Source: Apostichopus leukothele
Taxonomy: Eukaryota > Echinodermata > Holothuroidea > Aspidochirotida > Stichopodidae
Reading direction: 5' to 3'
DNA: 31,096 nt
Assembly: GCA_010014835.2 (NCBI GenBank)
Contig: JAAAKB020187067.1
Span: 1 to 31,096 of the forward strand
This document shows, one piece after another, positions 12,401-21,300 of this stretch. Under the pieces are notes generated by a model, which saw only the letters and a list, made by a program, of their open reading frames with translations, was not told the DNA's origin and did no database searches. Position 1 is the stretch's first letter. Every line of letters starts with the position of its first letter. The translations under genes were made by a program, and so were the position numbers.

Positions 12401-14550
12401 AAGATTGCTCTCAGTTAAAGGTGCACAAACCTTTGACTGTTACTCTCATCTTGACAAATTTTCCAAACTGGTTTGGTTTATGGACAGAACTTACAAGATA
12501 GTTTCATCTCCTTCAAACTCTCTTCATGGAACCTAGTGCACCTCTTTAGGTATTTGCTTCAAGTAAAACAATTGCTGTGTATATGGTAAACATGGAACAG
12601 CTTTACTGCTTCAAAATGAGTGGGAAGTGAAAGGAGAGGGAACAATGTTAAAGTACATGGAATCCTCAAACTATCCTTGTAATTTCTTCCAACGTAAACT
12701 ATAAGCTTCTGTTAAGCCAAACTACCAGAGAGAAAGGTGACAGGTTAAGACATTAGGAGGCAAGGCTAGACATGGAAGAAGAATATGTTGATGATTAGAT
12801 TTATATATTTGTTAAAAACTGTTTGTCACAGAAAGAGGAGGTGAACGCTTTTAAAAACCTTGGAACAGGTAATCGAATAGCGACCATGTTATTCTATGTA
12901 AGTACTTGTTTACTTTCCAGATTGTTTGACATTTCTTCAATTCCATATATTACTGGTGACTGGTCTGAGAAGCGTGAAGAACTAACGAAAGACTGAATAT
13001 AATCATTTGGGATAGTGTTCATATGTATGGCATACCTTGTCCTCTTTCCAAGAAATTACATTTTGACAAGAGAAACAGACATGTTTTAAACATATAAATA
13101 GGGTCAGACCATTGACTAGAAGAAATGAAATGCTTTCATAGGCTGGGAACTCTGAAATAAGGAATATAAAACACTGCAAATCAGACATGTGACTGTGAAC
13201 CTTTGAAAGTTAGAATAGCCTTCTTTAACTTGTTAATAGTAGTATTTAAGGTTTTTGAAACTTTTTATAACATCTTTGCAGTAAAGTTTGTATTTTGTAA
13301 TTATAAAAAACAGCTTAGTGGAACAGAAGCAGGAGGTGCTACAGTATTTCCTAGGGCTGGTGCAAGAATTCTACCATCAAAGGTAAGTTTATTCAGTCGA
13401 ATGCAAACTGTTATAATTGAAGGATGGTGATTGTTATCGTATTGGGGTTGCATGTAAAATTCACTTCAGAATAGTTCTGATTGGATGAAATTTGAAGCTA
13501 CTTTCCTGACCAGTTAAGGTCGAGTTCAATCAGTATGTTTACCTTTGGCAATGTTAGCTAGTTGGTATTAACAAGATTCAATTAACATGCTATATTTACT
13601 TGAATCCTCAGGGAGATGCAGCATTCTGGTTCAACCTCTTCAGAAATGGTGAGGGGAACTTCCAAACGAGGCATGCTGCTTGCCCTGTCTTAGCAGGGTC
13701 TAAATGGGGTAAGACAATGAGTGACTCAGTTACAAGTAAGGGTTAACTTAAGGGGTGACAAAGGGCACAGAATGAATTTTGATGTTATAGTGGTATACCA
13801 TATGTAAGTTTGATGAAAGATGCTTTAAACAGCCTAGTTCAAGCAATTACAGTTATTGGACCATATAGTCTAACACACTGAACATTTCTCAGATGTACCA
13901 CACAACTGAATGGGAAACATGACTTTTATGGCCTCAATAGACATGCTTAGAATGCAGCACAAATGTCAATGGTGTTGAATGTCATCAAAGGATGCTCTGG
14001 TATGAAATTTAAAGAACATGTTTGTGTGAAGTTTTTGAATTAATAAAAGGGATTAACATTAAGGCCAGCACCGAGGAGCTAATGTCATCATTAATTTAGC
14101 CTTAAAGATGCATTCCAGTTTTACCTTAGTTTTAAAGGTGGATATCTTGAAAATTGTAATAGCTCTAATAGAACTACCACTGCCACTTTAAAGTAACTAC
14201 AAGACTCCTCAAAGTGTGATCAGTAACTTAACTTCACTAACTTTGTGCCAGTTACAAAGTTGGTCATGATTGAAAGTTAATTGGCTTAGTTAAAATAGTC
14301 CAGTGGTATACTAGTAATTTTAACATATGAACATGTTTATGAATACTAATGAGAAATGGTTGTGAGTAATCCATAAACTTAGGCAAATGTACCTGTTGTG
14401 TTATTGGTTCTCCTTAATTAAGCAAGCACATTAACAAAACAAAATTGACTAAACCATTTTGCTACTTCTATTTCTTTAGTTGCCAACATTTGGATACATG
14501 AGATGGGACAGGAATTTCGGCGTAAATGTAGCTTGAACCCCACCGAGTAG
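287..14550 (+). CDS. P4HA1: Prolyl 4-hydroxylase subunit alpha (collagen P4H), 5'-partial, 12 exons used of 13 found
   Basis: This is the catalytic subunit of collagen prolyl 4-hydroxylase, an ER-lumen alpha2beta2 enzyme that hydroxylates Xaa-Pro-Gly prolines using Fe(II), 2-oxoglutarate, O2 and ascorbate. Joining 287-441, 836-1003, 2628-2818, 3179-3230, 3989-4221, 5808-5990, 7517-7687, 8647-8700, 11935-11991 or 12832-12897, 13314-13382, 13612-13708 and 14480-14550 gives about 502 residues with every phase matching. In order they hold the N-terminal dimerisation region (HPVNAF), the peptide-binding TPR domain, an acidic linker, and the dioxygenase domain. The iron ligands are the HxD of EPHFDFAR (codons 8683 and 8689) and the His of TRHAACP (13672). 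The 2-oxoglutarate lysine is ten residues later (13702). Cysteines expected to form the two family disulfides are present (ALCRGD with LKCSYQ; HAACP with RRKCS). The signal peptide and first exons lie before the window. Alpha-1 and alpha-2 types cannot be told apart here, so the symbol is provisional. Confidence 0.95.
836..1003 (+). CDS. P4HA1: P4HA exon: start of peptide-binding domain
   Basis: The acceptor is tttttag and the donor is g|gtactc. The split Asp codon (g|at) joins it to the previous exon. It encodes YFPGKEDIQGAAAALLRLQDTY, matching the family's YFPNDEDQVGAAKALLRLQ segment that opens the peptide-substrate-binding domain. Confidence 0.92.
1513..1571 (-). mobile_element. Possible tRNA-derived SINE head remnant
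   Basis: On the minus strand, GGCAGATGGCTCAGTGCC contains an A-box-like TGGCTCAGTGC (1564-1554), then an anticodon-stem-like stretch and a GC-rich block quite unlike the AT-rich surroundings. No B box follows in the right place, so this is at most a truncated copy. Confidence 0.3.
1671..1743. repeat. Inverted pair of B-box-like ends with GGACGCAAGC arms
   Basis: GTTCGATCCGGACGCAAGC on the plus strand faces GTTTGAATCCCAGGGACGC on the minus strand. The 10 bp arms GGACGCAAGC / GCTTGCGTCC are perfect, and a third GGACGCAAAC lies between them. It may be the debris of two tRNA-related SINEs. Confidence 0.3.
2628..2818 (+). CDS. P4HA1: P4HA exon: peptide-binding TPR helices
   Basis: The acceptor is ttgtag and the donor is tca|gtaagc. 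The split Ala codon (g|ct) gives AEDVFEVG, as in vertebrate AEDCFELG. It runs to ILDYLAFATYS, part of the TPR substrate-binding domain. The tyrosines of YHSCLW and LDYLAFATY fit the aromatic peptide-binding groove. A 38 bp minisatellite starts 18 bp after the donor. Confidence 0.93.
2837..3065. repeat. 38 bp minisatellite, six copies
   Basis: The unit is TACCATAATTACAAATATCA plus TTTGAGATTAGCATCTAG. Six copies differ by only a few bases. The array lies in the P4HA intron directly after a donor site. Confidence 0.95.
3179..3230 (+). CDS. P4HA1: P4HA exon: short TPR helix exon
   Basis: This 52 bp exon is too short to stand out as an ORF and was found by reading on from the previous exon. The acceptor is taacag and the donor is g|gttcgt. 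It encodes QGDMKKALEFTDRLLEI, matching QQGDLDKALLLTKKLLEL in the vertebrate TPR. It is phase 0 in and phase 1 out, as both neighbours require. Confidence 0.9.
3340..3650. repeat. Degenerate short duplications in a P4HA intron
   Basis: Blocks around TTAGTCCACCAG, CCAGTACCAAGTTT and ATTTCATGCATTG recur two or three times with variation, suggesting a decayed tandem array. Confidence 0.5.
3682..3889. repeat. 61 bp minisatellite, about three and a half copies
   Basis: Units start at 3725, 3786 and 3847 (GTTACTAGAGAGTACATGGT...), with a partial copy before them. Each holds AGTAGAAAGCCTACGTGGTA. Confidence 0.92.
3989..4221 (+). CDS. P4HA1: P4HA exon: end of TPR, acidic linker, first conserved Cys
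   Basis: The acceptor is attccag and the donor is aag|gtaagg. The exon begins DPNHARGLNN (split Asp codon) and ends YEALCRGDANVIK. Between these lies a linker very rich in Asp and Glu (YEEEEDDEDDITDDPY), longer and more acidic than the Lys/Ser-rich linker of human alpha-1. The Cys of ALCRGD is the conserved disulfide cysteine. Confidence 0.93.
4222..5207. other. P4HA intron sequence without recognisable content
   Basis: AT-rich intron before the foldback element. There are no exon-like phases or repeats, apart from a GGTAAAGGTCA word at 5041. Confidence 0.5.
5208..5404. repeat. Long foldback (inverted repeat) element
   Basis: Two arms of about 90 bp are reverse complements with few mismatches and a small gap. 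TGGTAGACCTTGGAAGAAAA and GTACATGGTTAGGAAAACCT on the left recur inverted on the right. The loop is only about 10 bp, near 5305. It looks like a MITE-type foldback, but no clear target duplication was found. As intronic RNA it would form a very long hairpin. Confidence 0.9.
5808..5990 (+). CDS. P4HA1: P4HA exon: start of dioxygenase domain
   Basis: The acceptor is cctccag and the donor is agg|gtaatc; both ends are phase 0, giving 61 codons. It encodes LKCSYQHYN...LQPAKEEVVFPNPKLIYYREIVDDKEI, aligning with CRYHDGNRNPKFILAPAKQED in human alpha-1. The Cys is the expected partner of the cysteine in the previous exon. Confidence 0.93.
5991..7516. other. P4HA intron, mostly featureless
   Basis: Apart from the stem-loop at 6619-6690, I see no coding potential or repeat. 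Open frames here show no similarity and no splice context. Confidence 0.5.
6619..6690 (+). repeat. Imperfect 70 nt stem-loop
   Basis: TATTTTTTTCTGCA pairs with TGCAGAAAAAAATA, followed by an inner stem TAGTTAA / TTAACTA and a ~20 nt loop. It is of pre-miRNA size but has a weak, A/T-rich base. It lies in the P4HA intron. Confidence 0.45.
7517..7687 (+). CDS. P4HA1: P4HA exon: dioxygenase core strands
   Basis: The acceptor is cccacag and the donor is cag|gtagga; it is phase 0 at both ends with 57 codons. It encodes YRISKSAWL and TGLDLRTAEELQ, near-exact matches to the family signatures YRVSKSAWL and TGLDVSTAEELQ. Confidence 0.95.
7956..8620. repeat. 30/36 bp minisatellite, about 20 copies
   Basis: The core ACAGAGGATAGTGCTATTAC plus ACTGAGTATT recurs about 20 times, some copies with an extra GATACA hexamer. 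Units are multiples of three, so a long open frame appears by chance. The array ends about 27 bp before the acceptor of the HxD exon. Confidence 0.97.
8647..8700 (+). CDS. P4HA1: P4HA exon: HxD iron-binding exon
   Basis: This 54 bp exon lies between catcag and agg|gtgagt and encodes VVNYGIGGHYEPHFDFAR. The His and Asp of HFD are two of the three Fe(II) ligands (codons 8683-8685 and 8689-8691). A 660 bp minisatellite ends only about 27 bp before it. Confidence 0.96.
9421..9435. repeat. (CT)n microsatellite
   Basis: An uninterrupted run of TC/CT dinucleotides, about seven units, in a P4HA intron. Confidence 0.85.
9549..9640. repeat. 33 bp minisatellite, nearly three copies
   Basis: The unit begins AATACTCTCTGGTCTACTGG at 9549, 9582 and 9615. 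The third copy has lost the CTGGCTAA section. Confidence 0.92.
9675..10200. repeat. 62-63 bp tandem repeat with alternating A/B subunits
   Basis: About eight units begin ACCACCATAAA. They alternate between type A (GCCTCCATGCTAGTCATGG) and type B (TTTCCCATGCTACTCTTGGG), forming a dimeric higher-order repeat. The last two units are a distinct A subtype ending AAAATCATATTA. Confidence 0.93.
10703..11086. repeat. 27 bp minisatellite (24 bp variants), about 14 copies
   Basis: The unit ATGGTGCAGGCTGTGGGGAT plus TATTATA recurs in 24-27 bp forms. G-rich on the plus strand. Both strands stay open because unit lengths are multiples of three. It lies in the large P4HA intron before alternative exon a. 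Confidence 0.96.
11087..11934. other. P4HA intron upstream of alternative exon a
   Basis: No coding similarity. Short blocks such as TTGGACCAATTTCATATGTG recall diverged repeat words seen elsewhere in the window. Confidence 0.4.
11935..11991 (+). CDS. P4HA1: P4HA alternative exon a (57 bp), mutually exclusive with exon b
   Basis: It lies between ttccag and tat|gtaagt, is phase 0 at both ends and has 19 codons. It encodes NRSVYAGGI followed by GNRIATMLFY. It occupies the position of the alternative exons of vertebrate P4HA1 and P4HA2, just after HFDFAR. Its variable half is shorter and lacks the AFKNLGT motif of exon b. Confidence 0.85.
11992..12831. other. Intron between the two alternative P4HA exons
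   Basis: 840 bp. I see no repeat, coding exon or obvious pairing element. It is long enough to be removed normally, so exclusivity must be enforced otherwise. Confidence 0.4.
12832..12897 (+). CDS. P4HA1: P4HA alternative exon b (66 bp), mutually exclusive with exon a
   Basis: It lies between gtcacag and tat|gtaagt, is phase 0 at both ends and has 22 codons. It encodes KEEVNAFKNLGT followed by GNRIATMLFY, close to KDEPDAFKELGTGNRIAT of human alpha-1. The last ten residues equal those of exon a, but most shared codons differ, which indicates an old duplication kept under protein-level selection. Confidence 0.93.
13314..13382 (+). CDS. P4HA1: P4HA exon: AGGATVFP strand
   Basis: The acceptor is aaaacag and the donor is aag|gtaagt; 23 codons, phase 0. 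It encodes LSGTEAGGATVFPRAGARILPSK, matching MSDVSAGGATVFPEVGASVWPKK in the family. Confidence 0.95.
13612..13708 (+). CDS. P4HA1: P4HA exon: distal iron His and 2-oxoglutarate Lys
   Basis: The acceptor is cctcag and the donor is g|gtaaga. It encodes FWFNLFRNGEGN..TRHAACPVLAGSKW. The His at 13672-13674 is the third Fe(II) ligand. The Lys at 13702-13704, ten residues on, should bind the 2-oxoglutarate C5 carboxylate, as Lys493 does relative to His483 in human alpha-1. Confidence 0.96.
14480..14550 (+). CDS. P4HA1: P4HA terminal exon
   Basis: The acceptor is tctttag; a split Val codon (g|tt) links to the previous exon. It encodes ANIWIHEMGQEFRRKCSLNPTE and then stop tag (14548-14550), matching HERGQEFRRPC at the vertebrate C terminus. 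There is no KDEL signal, as expected, because the beta (PDI) subunit retains the complex in the ER. Confidence 0.95.
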
Positions 14551-14584
14551 TGGCAATGTGTCCACAAGAATCATGATCAGGAAT

Positions 14585-14590
14585 AATAAA
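14585..14590 (+). promoter_or_regulatory. Candidate P4HA polyadenylation signal AATAAA
   Basis: AATAAA lies 35 bp after the P4HA stop codon. This would give an unusually short 3' UTR. Another AATAAA occurs at 15415-15420, so the real cleavage site is undecided. Confidence 0.3.
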
Positions 14591-16843
14591 CAGCCAAGTA
14601 ATATGGTGAAATAGTCTAAGTACACTTTGGTGAGGATATCGGTGCTGATTGTTATAAGTAAAGTGGGTTGAAAGAATTTACATCTTTTTTAAGTTATGGT
14701 GCAACTATCTACCTTCCCACCTTCTTTCGCTGTTTCCTGTTATTTATGGGATTTTTATAGCCCAAGAGTTTTGTTTACATGAGTAACTTGTTATACTTTC
14801 AAGAATGTTTACATCATATCATTTCCATCTGAGGATATTTTTATTAGTAAAGATGTGTATAGTGGTAACATTTCTATGTTGGGTCCTGACAGGGGTCTCT
14901 TCTTCTTTGTACTGCCTAATTTTACAATACTTAATTTAATACTGCCTTATTTAACAATACTTAAACATTTTCCATATTATCAGATATTGATCCTACAATG
15001 ATGTATCATGCATCAATCTTTCTTATTGTACTTTCTATTTTTCTACTTAAATACATCATATTGATCTAGTTGACACTTTGTTTGAAACCCTCAGAATCAA
15101 TAGTATGTTCATAGGTTTTTCAGTATACCTGACAAAATACCACTTAACCAAAGCAATATACTTATTTGATTTACAGGTTTAGAGAAAACAACATTTGAAA
15201 CATACCACAAGCCTCCAATTGTTTAACAGTGTGGGTTCACTTTGTCCAAATTAATATTACAAGGGCCTCTATCGCTGGACCCTCTTTAAAAATAATCCTT
15301 CTTAGCCATTACAGTGTCAACTTGATTCAGAACATTTACTAGCAATAATGTTGTGTCACTAAATATACATTTTTGTGACCTATAGCAGAAGTCAAGTAAT
15401 GATTTAATTAACTGAATAAAGAGAATTATTGGTGATTAAAGAAGTAATATATTTGAGAGGCTCACTCACCTTTACTCTGTTATATGTTCATCTGTGAATA
15501 AGTCCACTTTTGGCATAAAGATTGGAGCATCTCAACACATACATAGTTTACTGCTAAATAGGAATCTATAAAGTATCATATGACTATATGGACACAAAGT
15601 GAATCTGTTGAGTCACAACCGTTCATACCGTTTAAAGGTTTCAGTTTGAGGTTATTTGTAATAAATATGAAGAACCTCAGGACTAATTTTCCAATGTAGC
15701 TCATTGCATCATCCTATAGGGAGTACCCACCTTGTAATGACTACAAAACTGTCAGTTCATTAATGCTTATGTGCTAGCCATATAAATCAGGGCACATATG
15801 AGCCCTTTTCTTGCCATTCAGTATCTGGATAACCCATACTCTTATATAGTTCTGACAATTAATGTGAATAGCCTCGGGGAGTAAAAGCCTATTAAGCAAT
15901 AAATCCCAACAGAAGTTAATCACTTGTGTCTGTCTGTCTTTGTACTAATTGTCATTTTAAAGCTATTTTAACCTTCCTAGTTATGAAAGTCTTACATACC
16001 ATCAAACAAGGTCACGATGATATTAGTCCAGGTGGTCTCTTTTAATAATTGTAAAATTTTTACATCGTGGTCATGAACAAGACTAAATAAAACTTGAGGA
16101 CAACATGAAATGTAATATTAAAATCATATGTTACAGTGCAAAATTTATACATACTTCCTTACTCTACTACACAAGCCATTTACTGTACATAAAGTAGCGA
16201 TTAGTTAACATTGCAAGAGACTCATTGAAATAGTAACGAAAGACTTAAATGAATCTCAAAATTCAACAATGTTTACTCTAGCACTCTACTATACCTTTTC
16301 CTAGCAAAAATTCCTCCCTCCACCTTGCAATAAATTTTGTAAGCAGAAACATGCCCAATTTCCAGTACAAGGTTGAAGGGAACAAATGTTTTAAAAGCTG
16401 TTTAACCTAAATTCACAACTACAAATAACCCTTATTTCTGCTTTAATTTTACAAGCTAGCTGAATAAATTTGATCCATTAGGAGAAAAATACAACTCTAA
16501 TGACAAAAACTTAATTGTACATAAAACATGGCACTAACAGAATTGCATAAATTAGCTAACACACACTTCTGTGTGAGGTCATGGAGTTGCAGCATCATGT
16601 AACTTTTTTTCGACAGTTTTGTTTTACGCTCTGTCATTCGAAGTTTCATGAGCATGTTTTGGGAGATAACTTTTCCTTTCCATTCATTCATTCATCAAAA
16701 ACCTTCCATTTTGGTCAAGTTAAGCAATTCCACAAGCAAATGCTTTAAAGTGTTTGCACACAACACTTCTCCAAGTGTCTGGTTCACCTCTGCATGACCT
16801 GGTGACATTTCAAAAGGTCATTCATATTTTCCTAAGAGACAGG

Positions 16844-16881
16844 GCAAGTTGCCAGTTTATGAATGAGACCTGGCAACTTGC
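16844..16881. repeat. Perfect 12 bp inverted repeat, 14 bp loop
   Basis: GCAAGTTGCCAG and CTGGCAACTTGC are exact reverse complements. No T-tract follows and nothing suggests a terminator. Its role is unknown. Confidence 0.6.
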
Positions 16882-17457
16882 TATCAGTAATATTTGTAGT
16901 TGATATTCCTGTTGGGAATTGAGTTGTAAATATGTCTAGGTTTCAAATGCACCATCAGCACTTGAACTTTTAGCTGTTGGGTATTCACACTGAGATTTGG
17001 AAGTAGAAACATGGATGGATATTTTTTCAGTGTGCTTCTATGTAATCACATCAGTTGCATCATATACTAACATAATCAGTGTGTTAGTACAAAAAAAAGT
17101 AACTTAACAGTTCAAACTGAATAAAATCTTTTAAGTATATAATATTTAGGTGTTTGTGTCTATAGAGAGGAAGGGTGATATATTTTCCATACAGGAAAAA
17201 GATCTCATTTGGAACCAGAAAGCATACCAGTTTGGAGAGATTCCTTGCCAAATTTTACATCAGAAATTTGAAGTAGACTGCTAAGGAAAATAGCAGGATT
17301 TATAGCAGTGCTTTTGAAGTCTCCAACACATCTTAATTACTGTTGTTCCTTAAGTCATCCATTAATGAAGGCTTGGTGTAATCACAAGGGTTACATACTT
17401 CACTTTACAAACTGACCTATTTACTTCCACTTATAAAATTTGTATTTCAATTTTCTG

Positions 17458-18105
17458 TGCAACCTGCATATGCATGATGGACTGAACTTTTCAAGTAACT
17501 GGACCTCATTCTGCATATATCACATATATGCGTGAACAAATAATCTCTGGTATTCACTGGACCTCATTCTGCATATATCACATATATGCGTGAACAAATA
17601 ATCTCTGGTATTAACTGGACCTCATTCTGAAAATATCACATATAGGTGTGAACAAATGAACCTCTGGTATTAACTGGACCTCATTCTGCAAGTATCACAC
17701 ATATAGGCATGAACAAATGAACCCCTGGTATTAACTGGACCTCATTCTGCAAGTATCACACATATAGGCATGAACAATTGAACCCCTGGTATTAACTGGA
17801 CCTCATTCTGCAAGTATCACACATATAGGCGTGAACAAATGAACCTCTGGTATTAACTGGACCTCATTCTGCAAGTATCACACATATAGGCGTGAACAAA
17901 TGAACCTCTGGTATAACTGGACCTCATTCTGCAAGTATCACACATATAGGCGTGAACAAATGAACCTCTGGTATTAACTGGACTTCATTCTGCAAATATC
18001 ACATATAGGCCTGAACAAATGAACCTCTGGTATTAACTGGACCTTATTCTGCAAGTATCCTGCATTTGTATGATGGAGTGAACTTCTCAAGTAACTGGAC
18101 ATCTA
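17458..18105. repeat. 58-61 bp minisatellite, about ten copies, beside ENKD1 3' end
   Basis: The unit is ACTGGACCTCATTCTGCAAG plus TATCACACATATAGGCGTG and AACAAATGAACCTCTGGTATTA. Diverged edge copies share GATGGA(C/G)TGAACTT(C/T)TCAAGTAACTGGAC. It ends 86 bp beyond the ENKD1 stop and so may be transcribed in its 3' UTR. Confidence 0.95.
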
Positions 18106-18191
18106 TCAGAAATTTCAACCCACATTCATTGATAGTCAAAGAAATAACTTCTTCCCTGCAGACATTGTCCCTGTTCTTACAGGTTGCATGA

Positions 18192-18352
18192 CTAGCCATC
18201 AATTTTGACAAATACTTTTGATCGAGAAAATATCTTCTTGGCTTCGTCTACTTCAGCAAGTTGTTTTTCAACCTCTGCTTTTCTGGATTTAGCTCTAAGA
18301 GTCTCTGGGGCAAGTGGTAACTTATGTAATTCATTCCTTAATTCGGTTTCCT
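18192..18352 (-). CDS. ENKD1: ENKD1 terminal exon, enkurin domain end
   Basis: The minus-strand acceptor is tcttacag and the stop tag is at 18194-18192. It encodes ETELRNELHKLPLAPETL, RAKSRKAEVEKQLAEVDEA and KKIFSRSKVFVKIDG. The IFSRPKVFVK-type ending is the hallmark of ENKD1 and enkurin C termini. The helix here is strongly heptad-like. Confidence 0.95.
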
Positions 18353-21300
18353 CTGTAAGAAAACGAGAATATGAATAATTTAGCATAAGGATTACAGTAA
18401 CCAGAAGAAAAAACAATTGTATTTCTTGATGGATACATGAATGGATGAATGAATAGACGACAATGATGAGAGTGGGGGTGGAGGGGGGTGACAGCAGGAC
18501 TCCATTCCCAATTCAAATCAAAGTAATTTTTCTATTATTCATGTAGCATACAACATTGCTATCTTTCAGCTTATTTCAAAAGTCTTATTTGCAAGAAATA
18601 TTAGTTCGGTTGCTAATCAACAGTACAGTAACATATCATAATGTCTCAAATGAACTTTACATGAATTGTAACTTCTTGTAGACAGATTCTCAGTTTCTTC
18701 TTTTACTTGAACATATCTCCTACTGTTCTCAGCAATCCTTGCAATGGTGATAGCATAGGTGAGTGCCCGTATGTATGTTTCTGTATGTTGTGCTTTGATT
18801 TGTGAAACTATAACTCAAAAAAGCTCATGTCATCTAAGCTGCAAATTTGATTTGTGGATCTACATTTACATTTTTGTGGAGGTCAAAGGTCAACAGCAGA
18901 CATCTTGCCTTTACTGAGGTGGATCTAGTTACTTAGATTATCCAAGCTTTACTGCTACATACCAAGTATGAATTCAACCACCATGTACTTTTTATGCTAG
19001 CCAAGGCATCCCACTTGCAAACACAAAATGCCACACACTGACCAACACACACACTGGCACACAAATAGATCAAAGCATTTATAGTAGTAAAATTACGTGT
19101 TTTTATCATTCATTATTTGCGGGTTTTCTTGTGTTTTCATTGCTCTTGCATGCCCAATGTAAGATCTTTTATTTTAAAACAAATGGTGTTAGCTGGTTTA
19201 ATTCACGATTGAATCACTTGTAATTTTGCAAACCTACTGAATATTACTACAAAAAAAAAAGGTTCAATTCATCAAACTATGATACCAATCTAGGTGAACT
19301 TACACTATATGAAATAATTAAGTAACTTAATTTGGTTTGCAACATTTCATAACCCAGCAAAAGGGTTAGTACACAAGTGAAAATCAATTTGCACAATACA
19401 AATATTTTTGATGATTTTGTAGAGAATATGAACTAGTGAGACTTAACTACATTCGTATGACATTTTTAGTATTGATTAACAGTAATCAAAACTCAACTCA
19501 AACTACTGAACCTTTCAGTTCATAGTAAGTCATATTTTCTGTGACAGTTTTAAGACTCCATTGAAATTATTCTCTAGCTAACTTATTTATAAACCTTTAT
19601 CTCATTCAACATCATTAGTAAATCAGACAAATCACATCTCAACTTTACAATGTGCAGATATTTGTCATGTGTTGTGTATAATGAAACAAAGAACACCTTG
19701 TTGTGTCTAAAATACTCCTTCCTCACCCCACCCCCCCCCCAGCACTTTTCACTACAACATATGGACCTGTATTAAGGTAAATTAAAGACTTGCTTTCTGC
19801 CATGATTTGTAAAGTCTTCAATCTTTCATCTGTGGGCATCATCCGATGACCAGGAGGCATGTCAGGATCTGGGGTGTTGCGTATCCTTTCCTCCTCGTCT
19901 TTCTCCCACTGTTTCTGTCTTGCTTTCAGACTGTCAAGCCAAACCAAATACATATAAACAAATAGTAAACAAAGTATTGTAAAGAGTACATGTTCTTTAT
20001 CTTCATTACATACTATTATGAGGTGCTAAAAGAGCTAAGAGATAATGCATTCCCAAACTGGATTTAAGCACAGTTTATCTAGAGGTATTTTCAAAAGCAG
20101 ACAAAATCTCTCAAAAATAAATGAAGAACTAGTTTTCAAGTATGTCATATTATTTTGTACTAAAAGGAACTCCTACAAAATATCATCACATATAACACAA
20201 ATAAATTGATAAACCCAGCTTGAACTTTGGTACCACTTAACCTTTGAACTTAAAGTGCATCAATGAAAGTGGCTGGGCTAACTAGTCTAGCACAGACCAC
20301 ATGATCAGCTCCTCAGAAGCAATAGAATAATGGAAAGAGGACATGAGCCTCAAGTAACATCTTCACAATGCTGTGTTGTCATGGATATAGGTTCTTGGCT
20401 GTCACATATGGAGTTAAGATTTTGGTTATAAAGCCAAGGAGTAACATTAACAACATTGAGGTTATGACTTAGGAGCTGATGTGTTCATTGCTGTGGCATC
20501 AAAGAAACATTCCAGACTTTTAGCATATTGTAATGGTAAATATCTTAAAAGCCAGAGGAATTGTAGAAACAGTTACTTACTTGTACTCCTTTCTCTTGTT
20601 TGTTGGAGTACCACATATCAATAGTAATAGTATGCCCAAAGCCCATCCTTAACATGATATTTCAATAAAAGCATAAATAATTTAATATATATTATATAGT
20701 TATTTCAGATGATTATTGAGAAATAGTGTACATATTAATACTCACTAATTTGGAATTTCTCCCGTTTTATGATTTTTTAATTTCTGATTCTTTTTCTCCT
20801 CTGTGACTTCCAAAGCTACTGATGAGGGTGGTCTCTGTTGTCTGTATTTCTTGGTTAGTCTTGCATTGTGTGCAATGAAGTTAACAGATTCTGGAATTTC
20901 TACATCAACCTGTTGTACAGAGTGGAAAATATAATAAGTTTCCTCACAACAAAGTCAACAGAGAAGCATTGGTTGAAATTGATGGCGGTTCCACATGCCA
21001 CATATGAAGTTCTTTCAAGCTTTTTGAAGTTTTCAAGTTTCTAGACATCAAGTGACCTTTGTCCTCTACAATAGCAGGCTTTTTCTACTCATTAAGGAGA
21101 AACCAAATACTGAGTGTGAATTTCATTTAAGCATTGCTTTAGAAATAATCAAGTTTAGAAAGTTTCCATTTTAAAGTGTTCACCATTACTGATGTCAAGT
21201 GATCAGCACAGTTCTTGCACAAATGAGGACTTACCTGTCAAGTCCGAAATTCATCTTGCTTTTTGATGACCTTTGACCTCCAACTATTTCACAAGGATTC

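Larger units (their letters stand above)
14551..17457. other. Convergent intergenic region
   Basis: It holds the 3' UTR of P4HA of unknown length and perhaps the far 3' UTR of ENKD1. No exon-like segment was found. The only structure noted is the stem-loop at 16844-16881. Confidence 0.5.

Noticed and set aside
18473-18491. G-rich stretch as a G-quadruplex
   Set aside because: It has only two long G runs and a GG, and lies in an intron of the opposite-strand gene. Too weak to report as a feature.
20575-20640. Possible extra ENKD1 exon ending gtacaa|gtaagt on the minus strand
   Set aside because: No good acceptor precedes it. The neighbouring exons already join in phase to form the conserved GEIPNYLKAR motif, which an insertion would disrupt.
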